Positions 7,975 to 17,700 of a stretch of DNA of 34,416 bases are shown here, one piece after another (the stretch's first letter is position 1; each line of letters begins with the position of its first letter). The notes beneath the pieces are model-generated. The model ran no database searches. It worked only from the letters and a program-made list of their open reading frames with translations, and was not told the origin of the DNA. Origin of the DNA: Chlamydia trachomatis. Its GTDB lineage: Bacteria > Chlamydiota > Chlamydiia > Chlamydiales > 2-12-FULL-49-11. A program made the position numbers and the translations under genes. The stretch is from positions 1 through 34,416 of the forward strand of contig CAMDFS010000004.1 in NCBI GenBank assembly GCA_945897715.1, read 5' to 3'.

Positions 7975-10515
7975 ATGAATAAGGGTGAAAAATCGTATAT
8001 TTCATTTGATGGAACATGGCTCGGGGATGCAGTTTTCTCTCCTCAGCTATTCAAAGAATCAATATATACTGCATTAAATGATAAATCGTTGAAAAATAAG
8101 GGCTCTTTTGAGCAGCATCGTTTTGTCGGCAATTTACTTTTAGAAGAGATTAAAGCTGCAAAAGAGGGGACATTTCTCCTTCCAGCAGTAATTGATTTTA
8201 TAGGAGCAGTTCGAAAGATACTTCTACCGACCTATCACTTTGCAAGCTTTGAAGTTTTTCTCGATAATTATGCTAAATTAGAGCCAAAAGAAGATCTTTT
8301 CTTACGCGGAAAGATTGTGGGAAGATATATTCCTCGCAATGAATATCAAGCTTTTTTTCCTGTTGGAACGGGCAAGAGTTTTAATGGATCGCATTTTGCT
8401 GTCGCTCATTTCTCCCCAGATATAGATACTGTCATTGCCTCTTTTCATGGATTTTTAGATGCCTTTGCAGCAAAAGTTGGAAAGGGGATTCATTATTGGC
8501 AAGTGCCAAATGGACCTCCTCTTGGCAGCATTGAAGTAGATAATCTATTCTATAAACCTTTAGGAAATGATATTTTTGATGTCTTAGTAAAAACCTCAAG
8601 AGAATTGTCTTTAACCTCTTTAGATTTAGTTTCTCAAGAACATATCATCATCAAGCATCTCTCTGAGTCTTCTATTGGAGTAAATCATGATCGGGTGAAA
8701 AACTCCGTCATTGTAATAGATGGAAATGGGGGATATGTTGCTGATTGGAGAGCTGTAGATTATGATGAAGTTCGGATGGTGATTAATAACTTTCAATTGA
8801 CGCTACGAAGTTTTGAGCAAGCTCTTTATATGGTTATTGTCAAATTTTTATTGAAAAAAGGAGATCTTAAAAAAGGGATTTCTGATATCTTAAACAAGAG
8901 ATTTTTGGATTATTTTCACATAGGGCTACATCAAAGTAGCTGCATGGAAAAGCTGAACCTATTTATTGTAGAGATACTGGGCTTTAAAAAGGGACTAGAT
9001 CAAACTATTGGTGAGTTTTTAGAGTCTACAGATAAATTACAAACACTAAGTAGCAATTTACATGCCCTAGAGGGGAGTGCAAATATTGAAAATAGTTTAC
9101 AGCTCTATCACAAACAGCTTCTTGACTATTTTTCATACCTTGATTCATTAGAAATTGCAATTGCTGTGAAAAGAAAAGTATTACAACTAAAGCCTGTAAC
9201 ACTTTCACACCTTGATGATTATCATACAATTGCTGCAAAGATGGAGGGATATGCACACTTAACTGTTGTTCATGAAGATAAGACAGGGCTTACCCCACTT
9301 GGAGTCATCCATGCAAAAGATATTAAGAGACAATCTCTTGCTACAGTAAGTATGAGAGACTTTTCAAATAATGATGAAATGGATAAACCCTCATTTATGG
9401 ATATTGTCTCCTGTATTGACCATCATAAAAGTGATCTTAAGACAAATGTGCCGTCCTTAGTATTAGTGTCAGATGCTCAGAGTACAAACTCTACAGTTGC
9501 TAAAATCAATATGAGTATCAATGATCGCTATTCTTCTCATGGATATAATAAAAAGGAAATAGAGGATCAAATAAAGCAAGTTTCAGCTAATTTAGCTGTT
9601 ACTAGTAATGTCAGGATTTTGAAACGTCTCCTTTCGAAAAAAGAAGTGGTTGCTAAAAATAGCATCTATTTTATCTCAAAAGATAAAGAGTTCTTAGATT
9701 ATACGCACTTTCTTTTTGCAATTTTAGATGATACAGATCTATTAACGAAAGTTACTGCATTTGATGTCTATGTTGTTGCTGGGCTGATGAACAGAATGAA
9801 GTCTTTGATGGTTGGAAGGGAAGTTGAAATCGTTGATTTTGACGACCTTGACGCCGATGCGTCGGATTTTGCAGAGCAGGCGGCGAAAAAATTATTGCAG
9901 TCTCACGATTTATATTCCTTGTATAGCGATAACTATGCAAAGAAAGAGAAGAGAGTTGAGGAAATTCTTAAGAAAGCAACGACCACCGAAGAGGTGTCGT
10001 TTTTTCAGGATACAAAGGTCATTGGAAAATATGCAGAGATTGCGCAATGTAAGCTTTTTTCAAGTAATCACGCAACTTTCCATAAAAAGAAAAATGAAAT
10101 CCAGAAATATTGGTTAGAGCGATGCAAAGAACATGCCATAGATAATGCATCTCTCTCAATATTTATCTTTATGGTTTCAACGATGGATTCAGCAGAAGAT
10201 CTTTTTTCAGGAGCTAAAGAGACAAGTTCTAAGCTTCGAGATGAGATTTGGATTACTTGTGTGGAAGGAAATAGAGAGTCGCAAGAAAGGGCAAATCGTT
10301 TTATTAAGAACTTAATGCAATCCCCAAAAGTATACCCTCAGCATGTGGATTTAGTTTTACATGGGCACTTATGTAATCTTGAGGAGGCGATGAAAAGAGT
10401 CTCTACTAGAGTGCAAGTAAAGACAAATGCTCCAACAAAAGGAGCTTTGGCAGAACTTTATGTAGAGATAAAGTCCTTAAAATCTCGTAAAATAGATATT
10501 GCCCCATATATATAA
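7975..10515 (+). CDS. Large DHH-superfamily-like protein (family II pyrophosphatase-like motifs) with a CBS-like segment
   Basis: 846 aa with AHFSPDIDTV (residue ~145), CIDHHKSDL (DHH at residues 482-484) and FAILDDTDLLTK. CBS-like LTVVHEDKTGLTPLGVIHAKDI precedes DHH. SD AGGAG upstream. Confidence 0.6.
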   Translation: MNKGEKSYISFDGTWLGDAVFSPQLFKESIYTALNDKSLKNKGSFEQHRFVGNLLLEEIKAAKEGTFLLPAVIDFIGAVRKILLPTYHFASFEVFLDNYAKLEPKEDLFLRGKIVGRYIPRNEYQAFFPVGTGKSFNGSHFAVAHFSPDIDTVIASFHGFLDAFAAKVGKGIHYWQVPNGPPLGSIEVDNLFYKPLGNDIFDVLVKTSRELSLTSLDLVSQEHIIIKHLSESSIGVNHDRVKNSVIVIDGNGGYVADWRAVDYDEVRMVINNFQLTLRSFEQALYMVIVKFLLKKGDLKKGISDILNKRFLDYFHIGLHQSSCMEKLNLFIVEILGFKKGLDQTIGEFLESTDKLQTLSSNLHALEGSANIENSLQLYHKQLLDYFSYLDSLEIAIAVKRKVLQLKPVTLSHLDDYHTIAAKMEGYAHLTVVHEDKTGLTPLGVIHAKDIKRQSLATVSMRDFSNNDEMDKPSFMDIVSCIDHHKSDLKTNVPSLVLVSDAQSTNSTVAKINMSINDRYSSHGYNKKEIEDQIKQVSANLAVTSNVRILKRLLSKKEVVAKNSIYFISKDKEFLDYTHFLFAILDDTDLLTKVTAFDVYVVAGLMNRMKSLMVGREVEIVDFDDLDADASDFAEQAAKKLLQSHDLYSLYSDNYAKKEKRVEEILKKATTTEEVSFFQDTKVIGKYAEIAQCKLFSSNHATFHKKKNEIQKYWLERCKEHAIDNASLSIFIFMVSTMDSAEDLFSGAKETSSKLRDEIWITCVEGNRESQERANRFIKNLMQSPKVYPQHVDLVLHGHLCNLEEAMKRVSTRVQVKTNAPTKGALAELYVEIKSLKSRKIDIAPYI

Positions 10516-10521
10516 AAAAAA

Positions 10522-10549
10522 CACTACATATTATGTAGTGTTTTTTTTT
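10522..10549. terminator. Intrinsic terminator, probably bidirectional
   Basis: aaaaaaa-CACTACATA-t-TATGTAGTG-ttttttttt between convergent genes. Confidence 0.9.
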
Positions 10550-10567
10550 CTTGCGCTTAGGTTAGTC

Positions 10568-10846
10568 TTAATTTTTAGCTTCAGCTTCATCTGATACTGC
10601 TTCTTCATCAGTATTGTCTTCTAAAATTTCCAGGTTTACACGTAATCCATTGCGAGATGCTACTGACATTAGTAGGGTACGGATAGCATTAATGGTCTTG
10701 CCACGCTTTCCGATGATTTTTCCGATATCACTTTTTTCTACGCTAAGTTCAATAATCAGTGTCTGAGTGCCGCCGATTTCCTTAATATTTACTTTATCAG
10801 GGTTGTCTACGAGATTTTTTACGATATAAGCTACAAATTCTTTCAT
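10568..10846 (-). CDS. khpA: KH-domain RNA-binding protein (KhpA/YlqC-like)
   Basis: KH core IGKIIGKRGKTINAIRTLLMSVASRNGLRVNLEIL. Confidence 0.88.
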   Translation of the reverse strand: MKEFVAYIVKNLVDNPDKVNIKEIGGTQTLIIELSVEKSDIGKIIGKRGKTINAIRTLLMSVASRNGLRVNLEILEDNTDEEAVSDEAEAKN

Positions 10847-10903
10847 TGTTCGATCCTTGGTTAACTGATAGGTGATTTTAACTAATTTTTTCTTTTTTGT
10901 AAA

Positions 10904-11809
10904 CTATAGTGTTTTTAACGTTGTCCAAAATTTTAAAAAATCTTCTGGAGGGGGAACTGAAATAGAAAGTTGCTCTTTAGAAAAGGGGTGTAAGAAAGAA
11001 ATTTTATGGGCATGAAGAAGATGCCTTTCAAAAAGGGGCTTTTTAGGGCCATATAACTCATCGCCAACAATGGAAGCATTTAGATGTTTTGCATGAACAC
11101 GAATTTGATGTGTTCTCCCTGTATATGGCTTTGCTTCAATAAGGGAAAAACCTTTGTGTTTTTCAATTAACCTAAACTCTGTAAGCGCCTCTTTGCCACT
11201 TGGTATTGTAGTCATTTGCTTACGTTTAGTGGGGTGTCTTCCAATTGGGAAGTTTAGAGAGGTATCCTCAATATACCCATGACAGATAGCAAGATAACTT
11301 TTTTGCACCTCTCTATTTGCAAACATTTTTTGCAATGCTTTAAGAGAGGTGATGCTTTTTGCCGCAAGGATAATTCCAGAGGTATCTTTATCGAGCCTAT
11401 GAACAATACCAGGGCGCAGTGGATCATCACTTTCTGGAAGGCTCTTTAGGTAATAAAGAAGGGCTCCGGCAAAAGTATTGGTATGACTGCCAGGGGCTGG
11501 GTGTGTGACCATTCCGGGAGGTTTGTTTACCGCAATGATCTCATTATCTTCATAAAGAATTTCTAGAGGGATGTCTTCAGATGTAAGCTTCACATCAGGA
11601 AGATGTTTAAAAAAAATTTGGATTTGGGAACCTTTTTTACATAAAGAACTTTTTTTAAGAGGAGCGTTATCCTTTGTAATCATCCCTTCTTTGAATAGGT
11701 AATGGATATAATTTCTTGAAGCATCAGGGAAACGCTTGGTAATCAAAAGATCTAAGCGAAAGGCCTCCTCATCTTTAGTAACAATAATAGATTTATTCAG
11801 TAACTTCAT
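10904..11809 (-). CDS. RluD/RluA-family 23S rRNA pseudouridine synthase
   Basis: S4-like N-terminus; EIIAVNKPPGMVTHPAPG, GIVHRLDKDTSGIILAAK, YTGRTHQIRVHAKHL. Start at MKLLNKSI (11809). Confidence 0.93.
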   Translation of the reverse strand: MKLLNKSIIVTKDEEAFRLDLLITKRFPDASRNYIHYLFKEGMITKDNAPLKKSSLCKKGSQIQIFFKHLPDVKLTSEDIPLEILYEDNEIIAVNKPPGMVTHPAPGSHTNTFAGALLYYLKSLPESDDPLRPGIVHRLDKDTSGIILAAKSITSLKALQKMFANREVQKSYLAICHGYIEDTSLNFPIGRHPTKRKQMTTIPSGKEALTEFRLIEKHKGFSLIEAKPYTGRTHQIRVHAKHLNASIVGDELYGPKKPLFERHLLHAHKISFLHPFSKEQLSISVPPPEDFLKFWTTLKTL

Positions 11810-12104
11810 CGGGATCTTCACCTGTTTCAACAGCGCGTAATTTTCGGTTTGCAAGGTCAGTAGCTTTTTGATCAGCTTGTATTGAGTTATTAATAGATTG
11901 TAGAAGGTTGCTAATAAAAGCTTTATAATCCTTTGGTCCTAACCAGTTTTTAAAGGCATCCATTCCATGATCGGTACCTTTTGAGATTTTAAAAATACTT
12001 CCACTGCCAGAAGGGCTTTTTGCACTGGGAGGATTTTTTGAAGCAGCATTTAAAATGCTCCCAATTCCTCCATCTGGTTGGCTTGACGGATCAATATTTG
12101 ACAT
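11793..12104 (-). CDS. Conserved small hypothetical protein upstream of the pseudouridine synthase
   Basis: MSNIDPSSQPDGGIGSILNAASK...; overlaps the downstream start by 17 nt. Confidence 0.7.
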   Translation of the reverse strand: MSNIDPSSQPDGGIGSILNAASKNPPSAKSPSGSGSIFKISKGTDHGMDAFKNWLGPKDYKAFISNLLQSINNSIQADQKATDLANRKLRAVETGEDPDEVTE

Positions 12105-12189
12105 AATGCATATTTCCTCTACCAACTATTATAACTATACAGGATTCAAATGGAAGTAAAATATAAATTACTCCTTAGATTATTGATAA

Positions 12190-13599
12190 TTAGAAGTCTG
12201 CATGCTTTGGATAGCGTGGAAAGGCGGAAATATCCCTGATATTTTCCATTCCAGTGATATATTGGACAAGCCTTTCAAAGCCAAGTCCAAACCCAGCATG
12301 AGGGACTGTTCCAAAACGTCTTAAATCGACATACCAATCATAAACTTCTTTATCTAATTTATGGTGATCCATATTTTTTAAAAGAATATCAAGGCGCTCC
12401 TCCCTTTGAGAGCCGCCAATTAGCTCTCCAATTCCTGGGACAAGAAGGTCCATCGCTGCAACAGTTTTACCATCATCGTTTGCTCTCATATAGAAAGGCT
12501 TAATCCCTTTTGGGTAGTTAAATAAGATTAAGGGTCCTTTGAAATGCTCTTCACAGAGATATCTTTCGTGCTCAGACTGCAAATCTATCCCCCACTTCAC
12601 CTCAAATTCAAATTTTTTACCGCTCTTTTGTAATACTTCTACAGCATCGGTGTAGCTAAGTCTTGTGCAGGGTAAGGTAAGAACTAGATGTAATCTCTCT
12701 AAGAGGTTTTTGTCGATAAAGGAGTTAAAGAACTCAAGATCAGAGGCGCAGTTGTCGAGCGCATGTTTCACAAGGTATTTAAGGTATGTTTCAGCAAGTT
12801 CCATATTGTCTTCAAGATCAGCAAAGGCAATTTCAGGTTCAATCATCCAAAACTCAGCTAAGTGCCTGGAAGTGTTGGAGTTTTCTGCACGAAATGTTGG
12901 ACCGAAGGTGTAGATATCTTTCAAAGCTGTAGCGTAAGCTTCTCCATTGAGTTGTCCTGATACAGTTAAAAATGCCTCTTTTTCGAAAAAGTCTTTGGAG
13001 TAGTCAACGTTACCTTCTGTATTTTTAGGGATAGCGTTTTTGTTAAGGGTAGTGACGCAAAACATTTCTCCAGCACCTTCACAGTCAGATCCAGTGATAA
13101 TTGGTGTCTGTACATAGGTAAAATCATTTTCCTGAAAAAACTTGTGCGTTGCATATGCCATTTGACTTCTGACGCGAGATACTGCCCCAAAGGTATTTGT
13201 CCTTGGTCTAAGATGGGCAATTGTTCGTAAAAATTCAAAAGAATGCCTTTTTTTCTGAAGGATATAATCTGCTGGGGCCTCTCCGATGATTCTAAAAGAT
13301 TCTGCTTGAATTTCTACGGATTGACCGCTTCCTGGACTTTGTACTACAATACCTATTACTGAGATGGAAGCGCCTGTAGTGATTTTTTCTATAAGAGATT
13401 CATAGCCAGGTACTTTGTGGTCAATAATAATTTGAAGATTTCCAACTTCACTACCATCATTGATTTCAACAAAAGAGAAGGTCTTTTGTTGACGGTGGGT
13501 TCTCACCCACCCTTTAACTGTAATTTTTGTATCTATTAAAGAGGGGTTGCTTTTGATCGCCTTTATTTTTGTACGCTTTTTAAGTTGTTCATCAATCAT
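12190..13599 (-). CDS. asnS: Asparaginyl-tRNA synthetase
   Basis: Bacterial AsnRS signatures: [77 protein letters not shown]. Confidence 0.96.
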   Translation of the reverse strand: MIDEQLKKRTKIKAIKSNPSLIDTKITVKGWVRTHRQQKTFSFVEINDGSEVGNLQIIIDHKVPGYESLIEKITTGASISVIGIVVQSPGSGQSVEIQAESFRIIGEAPADYILQKKRHSFEFLRTIAHLRPRTNTFGAVSRVRSQMAYATHKFFQENDFTYVQTPIITGSDCEGAGEMFCVTTLNKNAIPKNTEGNVDYSKDFFEKEAFLTVSGQLNGEAYATALKDIYTFGPTFRAENSNTSRHLAEFWMIEPEIAFADLEDNMELAETYLKYLVKHALDNCASDLEFFNSFIDKNLLERLHLVLTLPCTRLSYTDAVEVLQKSGKKFEFEVKWGIDLQSEHERYLCEEHFKGPLILFNYPKGIKPFYMRANDDGKTVAAMDLLVPGIGELIGGSQREERLDILLKNMDHHKLDKEVYDWYVDLRRFGTVPHAGFGLGFERLVQYITGMENIRDISAFPRYPKHADF

Positions 13600-14459
13600 T
13601 TAATAAATGTCCTTAGGTTTTTAATTTCATTTTTCCAATTGTTTGGATCAGGGGTCTCTAAATATTTAGGGAGGGGAGCAAGGAACTCATTTTGCATGCA
13701 TACTTTAAAGCATTCCATTCCGATTTCACCCTCTCCTAATAACTCATGACGATCTTTTTTCGATCCGCATGGATGTTTGGAGTCGTTAAGGTGTAGGGCT
13801 ACTAAATAGTTTAATCCGATATGCTTGTCAAATTCCTTTAAAGTAGTTTCCCAAAGAGCTTTTGTGGAGATGTCATAACCTGCAGCAAAAATATGACAGG
13901 TATCTATACAAACACCGATAGGAATTGTATCTTTTACCCCTTTAATAATTGCCCCTAATTCCTCAAAAGTTGCACCAACAACTGTTCCTTGCCCTGCTGT
14001 AGCTTCTAAAACAAGGAGGGTCTTACCGCTTTTGACTAATTTTTCGATAGAAAGAAGGCTTGAAATGATTGCATCTATACATTCTTTTTTTGATCCAGTT
14101 GTTGCTGCCCCTGGATGGAAATTTACAAAATCGATCCCTAATTGATGGCATCTTTTAAGTTCCTCAGCAAGGGCTGTGATGCTTTTTTTTCTAAGTTCTA
14201 GATTAGGGGAGCCAATATTGATGAGGTAGCTAGCATGGCTCATGATGTGGGAGATGCCGGTCTCTTTTTTCAAAGCTTCCCATTTTTCGACTTCTTCTGG
14301 TAAGATTTCTCTCCCTTTCCATTGCTTTTGATTGCTAGTAAAGAGTTGAATAGAAGTAGCGCCTATTTCAGCGCCTTCTTTCAGGGCGTTAAATGCTCCA
14401 CCTGCAGCTGAAGTGTGCGCTCCAAGATAGATTTCCTTGGTTTTATTGCCGGAAGTCAT
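13596..14459 (-). CDS. nfo: Endonuclease IV
   Basis: [74 protein letters not shown] overlap with asnS. Confidence 0.96.
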   Translation of the reverse strand: MTSGNKTKEIYLGAHTSAAGGAFNALKEGAEIGATSIQLFTSNQKQWKGREILPEEVEKWEALKKETGISHIMSHASYLINIGSPNLELRKKSITALAEELKRCHQLGIDFVNFHPGAATTGSKKECIDAIISSLLSIEKLVKSGKTLLVLEATAGQGTVVGATFEELGAIIKGVKDTIPIGVCIDTCHIFAAGYDISTKALWETTLKEFDKHIGLNYLVALHLNDSKHPCGSKKDRHELLGEGEIGMECFKVCMQNEFLAPLPKYLETPDPNNWKNEIKNLRTFIK

Positions 14460-14469
14460 AAAAAAGCCC

Positions 14470-14500
14470 TTATAAAAAAACAGCCACTATAAAAGTGGCT
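14470..14500 (-). terminator. Intrinsic terminator of rpsD (minus strand)
   Basis: AGCCACT...AGTGGCT (14482-14500); minus-strand RNA continues into a U-run. Confidence 0.8.
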
Positions 14501-14509
14501 ATTAGATAA

Positions 14510-15130
14510 TTATGTTGTAAATGATAAGAATTCACATACAACAGCAACGTTTACAGGGATCGGGAATGGGATTTGATCCAATTGTGGTAACACAAGGAGT
14601 TTTCCATTCATTCCTGGTCCATCTAAACTTAGATACTCAGGTACATTGACAGAAGATCTTTCAAGAGCCTCTTTAATCAATGCATTTTGTCTTCCTTTTT
14701 CAGCAACAGAGATGACCATCCCTTCTTTTACTTGGTAAGATCTGATGTCTACTTTTTTTCCATCAACAAGGATGTGGCCATGGGCTACAAGTTGCTGAGC
14801 ATGAAAAGGAGTAAGAGCAAATTTCAATCTGTAGACTAATACATCAAGTCTTGTTTCAATTCTTTGAATGAAAAGATCTTGAGTGTTACCATTTAATGCA
14901 ATTGCATCTCTATAGTATCTTACAATTGATTTTTGAGTAAGCATACCATAGCAAGCTCTTAGTTTCTGCTTTTCTTCAAGCTGAACACCATAATCAGATT
15001 TTTTCTTTCTTGTTGCACCGTGCTGTCCTGGTGGATTCACTTTGTGAGCAAGTGGATTTCTTTTCTTTCCAAATATGTTAGCGCCAAATCGTCTAGCTAT
15101 TCTGTTTTTTGGACCTGTATACCGAACCAT
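14510..15130 (-). CDS. rpsD: 30S ribosomal protein S4
   Basis: MVRYTGPKNRIARRFG, RNPLAHKVNPPGQHG, S4 domain RLDVLVYRLKFALTPFHAQQLVAHGHILVDGKKVDI. Confidence 0.97.
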   Translation of the reverse strand: MVRYTGPKNRIARRFGANIFGKKRNPLAHKVNPPGQHGATRKKKSDYGVQLEEKQKLRACYGMLTQKSIVRYYRDAIALNGNTQDLFIQRIETRLDVLVYRLKFALTPFHAQQLVAHGHILVDGKKVDIRSYQVKEGMVISVAEKGRQNALIKEALERSSVNVPEYLSLDGPGMNGKLLVLPQLDQIPFPIPVNVAVVCEFLSFTT

Positions 15131-15290
15131 AGTTCTCCCAAATATTCAATTTTAGTTAATGGAGAAATGATACCTATTTTCTGATTTTACGACAATGCTT
15201 TTTCTCTTTATTTAATAAGTCTCTCTTTAAGCTTATAGTAAAAATTTTAATTCATTGAAAGTATTGAAAAAATAGAGCCATCTTAGTACC

Positions 15291-16268
15291 ATGTTTCCTA
15301 TGAATATTGTAGTATTAGCCTATTATGTGATTGAAAAAATCACAGACCCTCAAAGAATGATTAAAGAGCATAGACAGTTTTTAGAGTCTGTGGATAGTAA
15401 AGGGAGAATTTACATTGGCCCTCAGGGGATAAATGCGCAAATTTCCATTGCAAGAGGTGATTTAAATAAATATTTAGAGTTTTTAAAAAAAGATCCTATC
15501 TATAATAGTGCGGATTTAAAAGCCCATGCCGATAGAGAGCACCGTTTTGCAAAATTAACAGTAAAATATCGCACTCAAATTGTTGCTTTGGACTTAGATG
15601 TAGATTTTTCAAAAAGGGGAGAATATATTAGCCCTGAAGAATTTGAGAGAAAACTTGATGAAAGAGATGAAAATACGATCCTTATTGATGTAAGGAATAA
15701 CTATGAGTCTGAGGTGGGCTATTTTGAAGGGGCATTAAAGCCTGACCGAAAAACCTTTAGGGAATTTGTAGAATACGCCGATCGTTTAGCTTTAGAGACG
15801 TTGGATAAAAAAGAAAAGACAGTCCTTATGTATTGTACAGGGGGGATAAGGTGTGAATTTTACTCACCCCTAATGAAAGAGCGTGGGTTTGATAAAGTGT
15901 ATCAACTTAAAGGTGGTGTTATTGGATACGGCTTGAGTCAAGGGGCAAAGCACTGGAGAGGAAAGCTTTTTGTTTTTGATGATAGGCTGGTTGTTCCAAT
16001 TTCTTCAGATAATGATGAGGTTATCTCAAACTGTAAATTTTGTACAACACCGACTGATCTTTTTTATAACTGCGCAAACATGGATTGTAACGATTTATTT
16101 CTTTGCTGCAAAGAGTGTGCTATTAAGCATATGGGGTGCTGTAAGAGAGAATGTGAGGTTGCTCCAAGAGTGCGCGAGATGGATAGATGTAACTGTAGAC
16201 CGCAGCCCTTTAGGAAGCTTTCTTTTGAGAAGAAACAGGAAATGTCTAAAACTCTAAGTCATCAATAG
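15291..16268 (+). CDS. trhO: Rhodanese-domain tRNA uridine(34) hydroxylase TrhO (YceA-like)
   Basis: Rhodanese loop MYCTGGIRCE, ILIDVRNNYESEVGYFEGALKP, Cys-rich C-terminus typical of the family. Confidence 0.92.
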   Translation: MFPMNIVVLAYYVIEKITDPQRMIKEHRQFLESVDSKGRIYIGPQGINAQISIARGDLNKYLEFLKKDPIYNSADLKAHADREHRFAKLTVKYRTQIVALDLDVDFSKRGEYISPEEFERKLDERDENTILIDVRNNYESEVGYFEGALKPDRKTFREFVEYADRLALETLDKKEKTVLMYCTGGIRCEFYSPLMKERGFDKVYQLKGGVIGYGLSQGAKHWRGKLFVFDDRLVVPISSDNDEVISNCKFCTTPTDLFYNCANMDCNDLFLCCKECAIKHMGCCKRECEVAPRVREMDRCNCRPQPFRKLSFEKKQEMSKTLSHQ

Positions 16269-16458
16269 GGGAGTCTTCTACCTCATCGTCTGAATTTTTA
16301 TTATGAAGCATCTCTTTGGCTGCTTCTTTTAATGTGATGATCCCTTTTTCAAAGCCAAGCTCTTTAAGGACAACGTCGAGATTTGTGAATTCAGCCTGAA
16401 GCTGATCATTTAGTGACTCAAGTTGTGCGATTTTCTTTTCATATTGTTCTTTGTCCAT
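16246..16458 (-). CDS. Small coiled-coil hypothetical protein
   Basis: MDKEQYEKKIAQLESLNDQLQAEFTNLDVVLKELGFEKGIITLKEAAKEML; 3' end overlaps trhO by 23 bp on the opposite strand. Confidence 0.6.
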   Translation of the reverse strand: MDKEQYEKKIAQLESLNDQLQAEFTNLDVVLKELGFEKGIITLKEAAKEMLHNKNSDDEVEDSPIDDLEF

Positions 16459-16474
16459 AATCAACCCTATTATT

Positions 16475-16512
16475 AAGACTCACAGTAAAACATTTTCCTG
16501 TGAGTCTTTTGT
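16475..16512 (+). terminator. Hairpin AAGACTCACAG/CTGTGAGTCTT, candidate trhO terminator
   Basis: Perfect 11-bp stem (16475-16485 / 16498-16508) followed by TTTTG on the + strand; lies upstream of the minus-strand small ORF. Confidence 0.65.
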
Positions 16513-16587
16513 GTTATTATTATTCTTATCATTTAACTATCATGCAAGAAAGGGTCCAATTGATAAAAATAGTGAAAACACGATAAA

Positions 16588-16622
16588 AAAAACCTACCAA
16601 AAGTAAATTTGGTAGGTTTTTT
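16588..16622 (-). terminator. Intrinsic terminator of the YwqK-like lipoprotein gene
   Basis: AAAACCTACCAAA...TTTGGTAGGTTTT with A/T tracts on both flanks. Confidence 0.85.
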
Positions 16623-16643
16623 AGAGTAAAGGAATCTATTTGA

Positions 16644-17615
16644 TTAATTTTGGAGGGAGGTGATCATCATGTCACGCTCTTCATATTGATCAAATTTTTC
16701 TTTTGAAACTTTTTCGTCATTAAAGAACCACTCAGTGCTTGTAGATCCGTGACAGAATACAATAGATGGGCCATGTTTTAATCCAGAAAGATACATCGTC
16801 TCTTCAGAGATGGTCTCTCCATCGATAAAGAATTGTTCTATCCCATGTTTACGACCTTCTGCAAAGGTAGTCTTTTGGTATACATATCCATTTTGGTAAT
16901 AAGAGCATACGCCATTTTTATATCCATGGGCATAATTTTCTACAGATATTGGATCAGCTGATGGTGAAAATACTTTCTTCTCTCCATGCATCTTCCCATC
17001 TTTATAAGAGGTGATTACGTGTGGAGTTCCATTTTGATGATAGGTTTCAATGTAAGCAATCTCATAATTTACATAGACTTGTTTCTCTAGGATATCGCCA
17101 AACTGATTGGATAGGGACTTTTCGCCTGATCCATTCGTGATGTGAGAATCGGTCTCATTGTTAATGGAGAAATATTGGCCATTTATAAGCCTTACATCTG
17201 AAAATTCTTCTGTAGATTTTGGAGATCCTGATGAGTACCATGTTTTTACGATATGATGTGTAGGGGATTTAAACAAAGTTTCTTGTTCAGGTACGCCGCT
17301 AATATTATAAGTTGTTCTTTTTACAAGAGTTCCTTTGTTGTATTCTTCACGAAGTTGCACAGTTGTGCTGTGTTCAAAAGAGATTGTCTTATCGCCATGA
17401 AGTAGTTTATCTTCATATGTTTCAATAATGGTCTTACCGTTTCGAAATGTTGTCGCAATATGACCTGGTAGACGCTTTTCCTCCCAGTCTTGAGGGGAAA
17501 TATCATAGCCCCATTTGTGGATGCGTCTTGTAGAGACGACATCGTCATTTTTCTTGTCCCCACAGGATGAAAGTAATACAGCAGTACTAGTTAATAAAAA
17601 TAATGATCTTATCAT
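16644..17615 (-). CDS. Lipoprotein with YwqK/MORN-like repeats
   Basis: Signal and lipobox MIRSLFLLTSTAVLLSSCGDKKN; repeats such as YHQNGTPHVITSYKDGKMHGEKKVF, YQNGYVYQKTTFAEGRKHGIEQFF, YLSGLKHGPSIVF. Confidence 0.8.
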   Translation of the reverse strand: MIRSLFLLTSTAVLLSSCGDKKNDDVVSTRRIHKWGYDISPQDWEEKRLPGHIATTFRNGKTIIETYEDKLLHGDKTISFEHSTTVQLREEYNKGTLVKRTTYNISGVPEQETLFKSPTHHIVKTWYSSGSPKSTEEFSDVRLINGQYFSINNETDSHITNGSGEKSLSNQFGDILEKQVYVNYEIAYIETYHQNGTPHVITSYKDGKMHGEKKVFSPSADPISVENYAHGYKNGVCSYYQNGYVYQKTTFAEGRKHGIEQFFIDGETISEETMYLSGLKHGPSIVFCHGSTSTEWFFNDEKVSKEKFDQYEERDMMITSLQN

Positions 17616-17700
17616 AAATCTTCCTCAGCTTAAAAAGAGTTGTATTTATAACGATCGTCTATTGACGTGTTTTTTGCAAGAGACTTCTTTTAAATTTCAC

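Noticed and set aside
16020-16205. Cysteine-rich C-terminal tail of TrhO as a novel zinc domain
   Set aside because: A Cys-rich extension is a known feature of many YceA/TrhO proteins.
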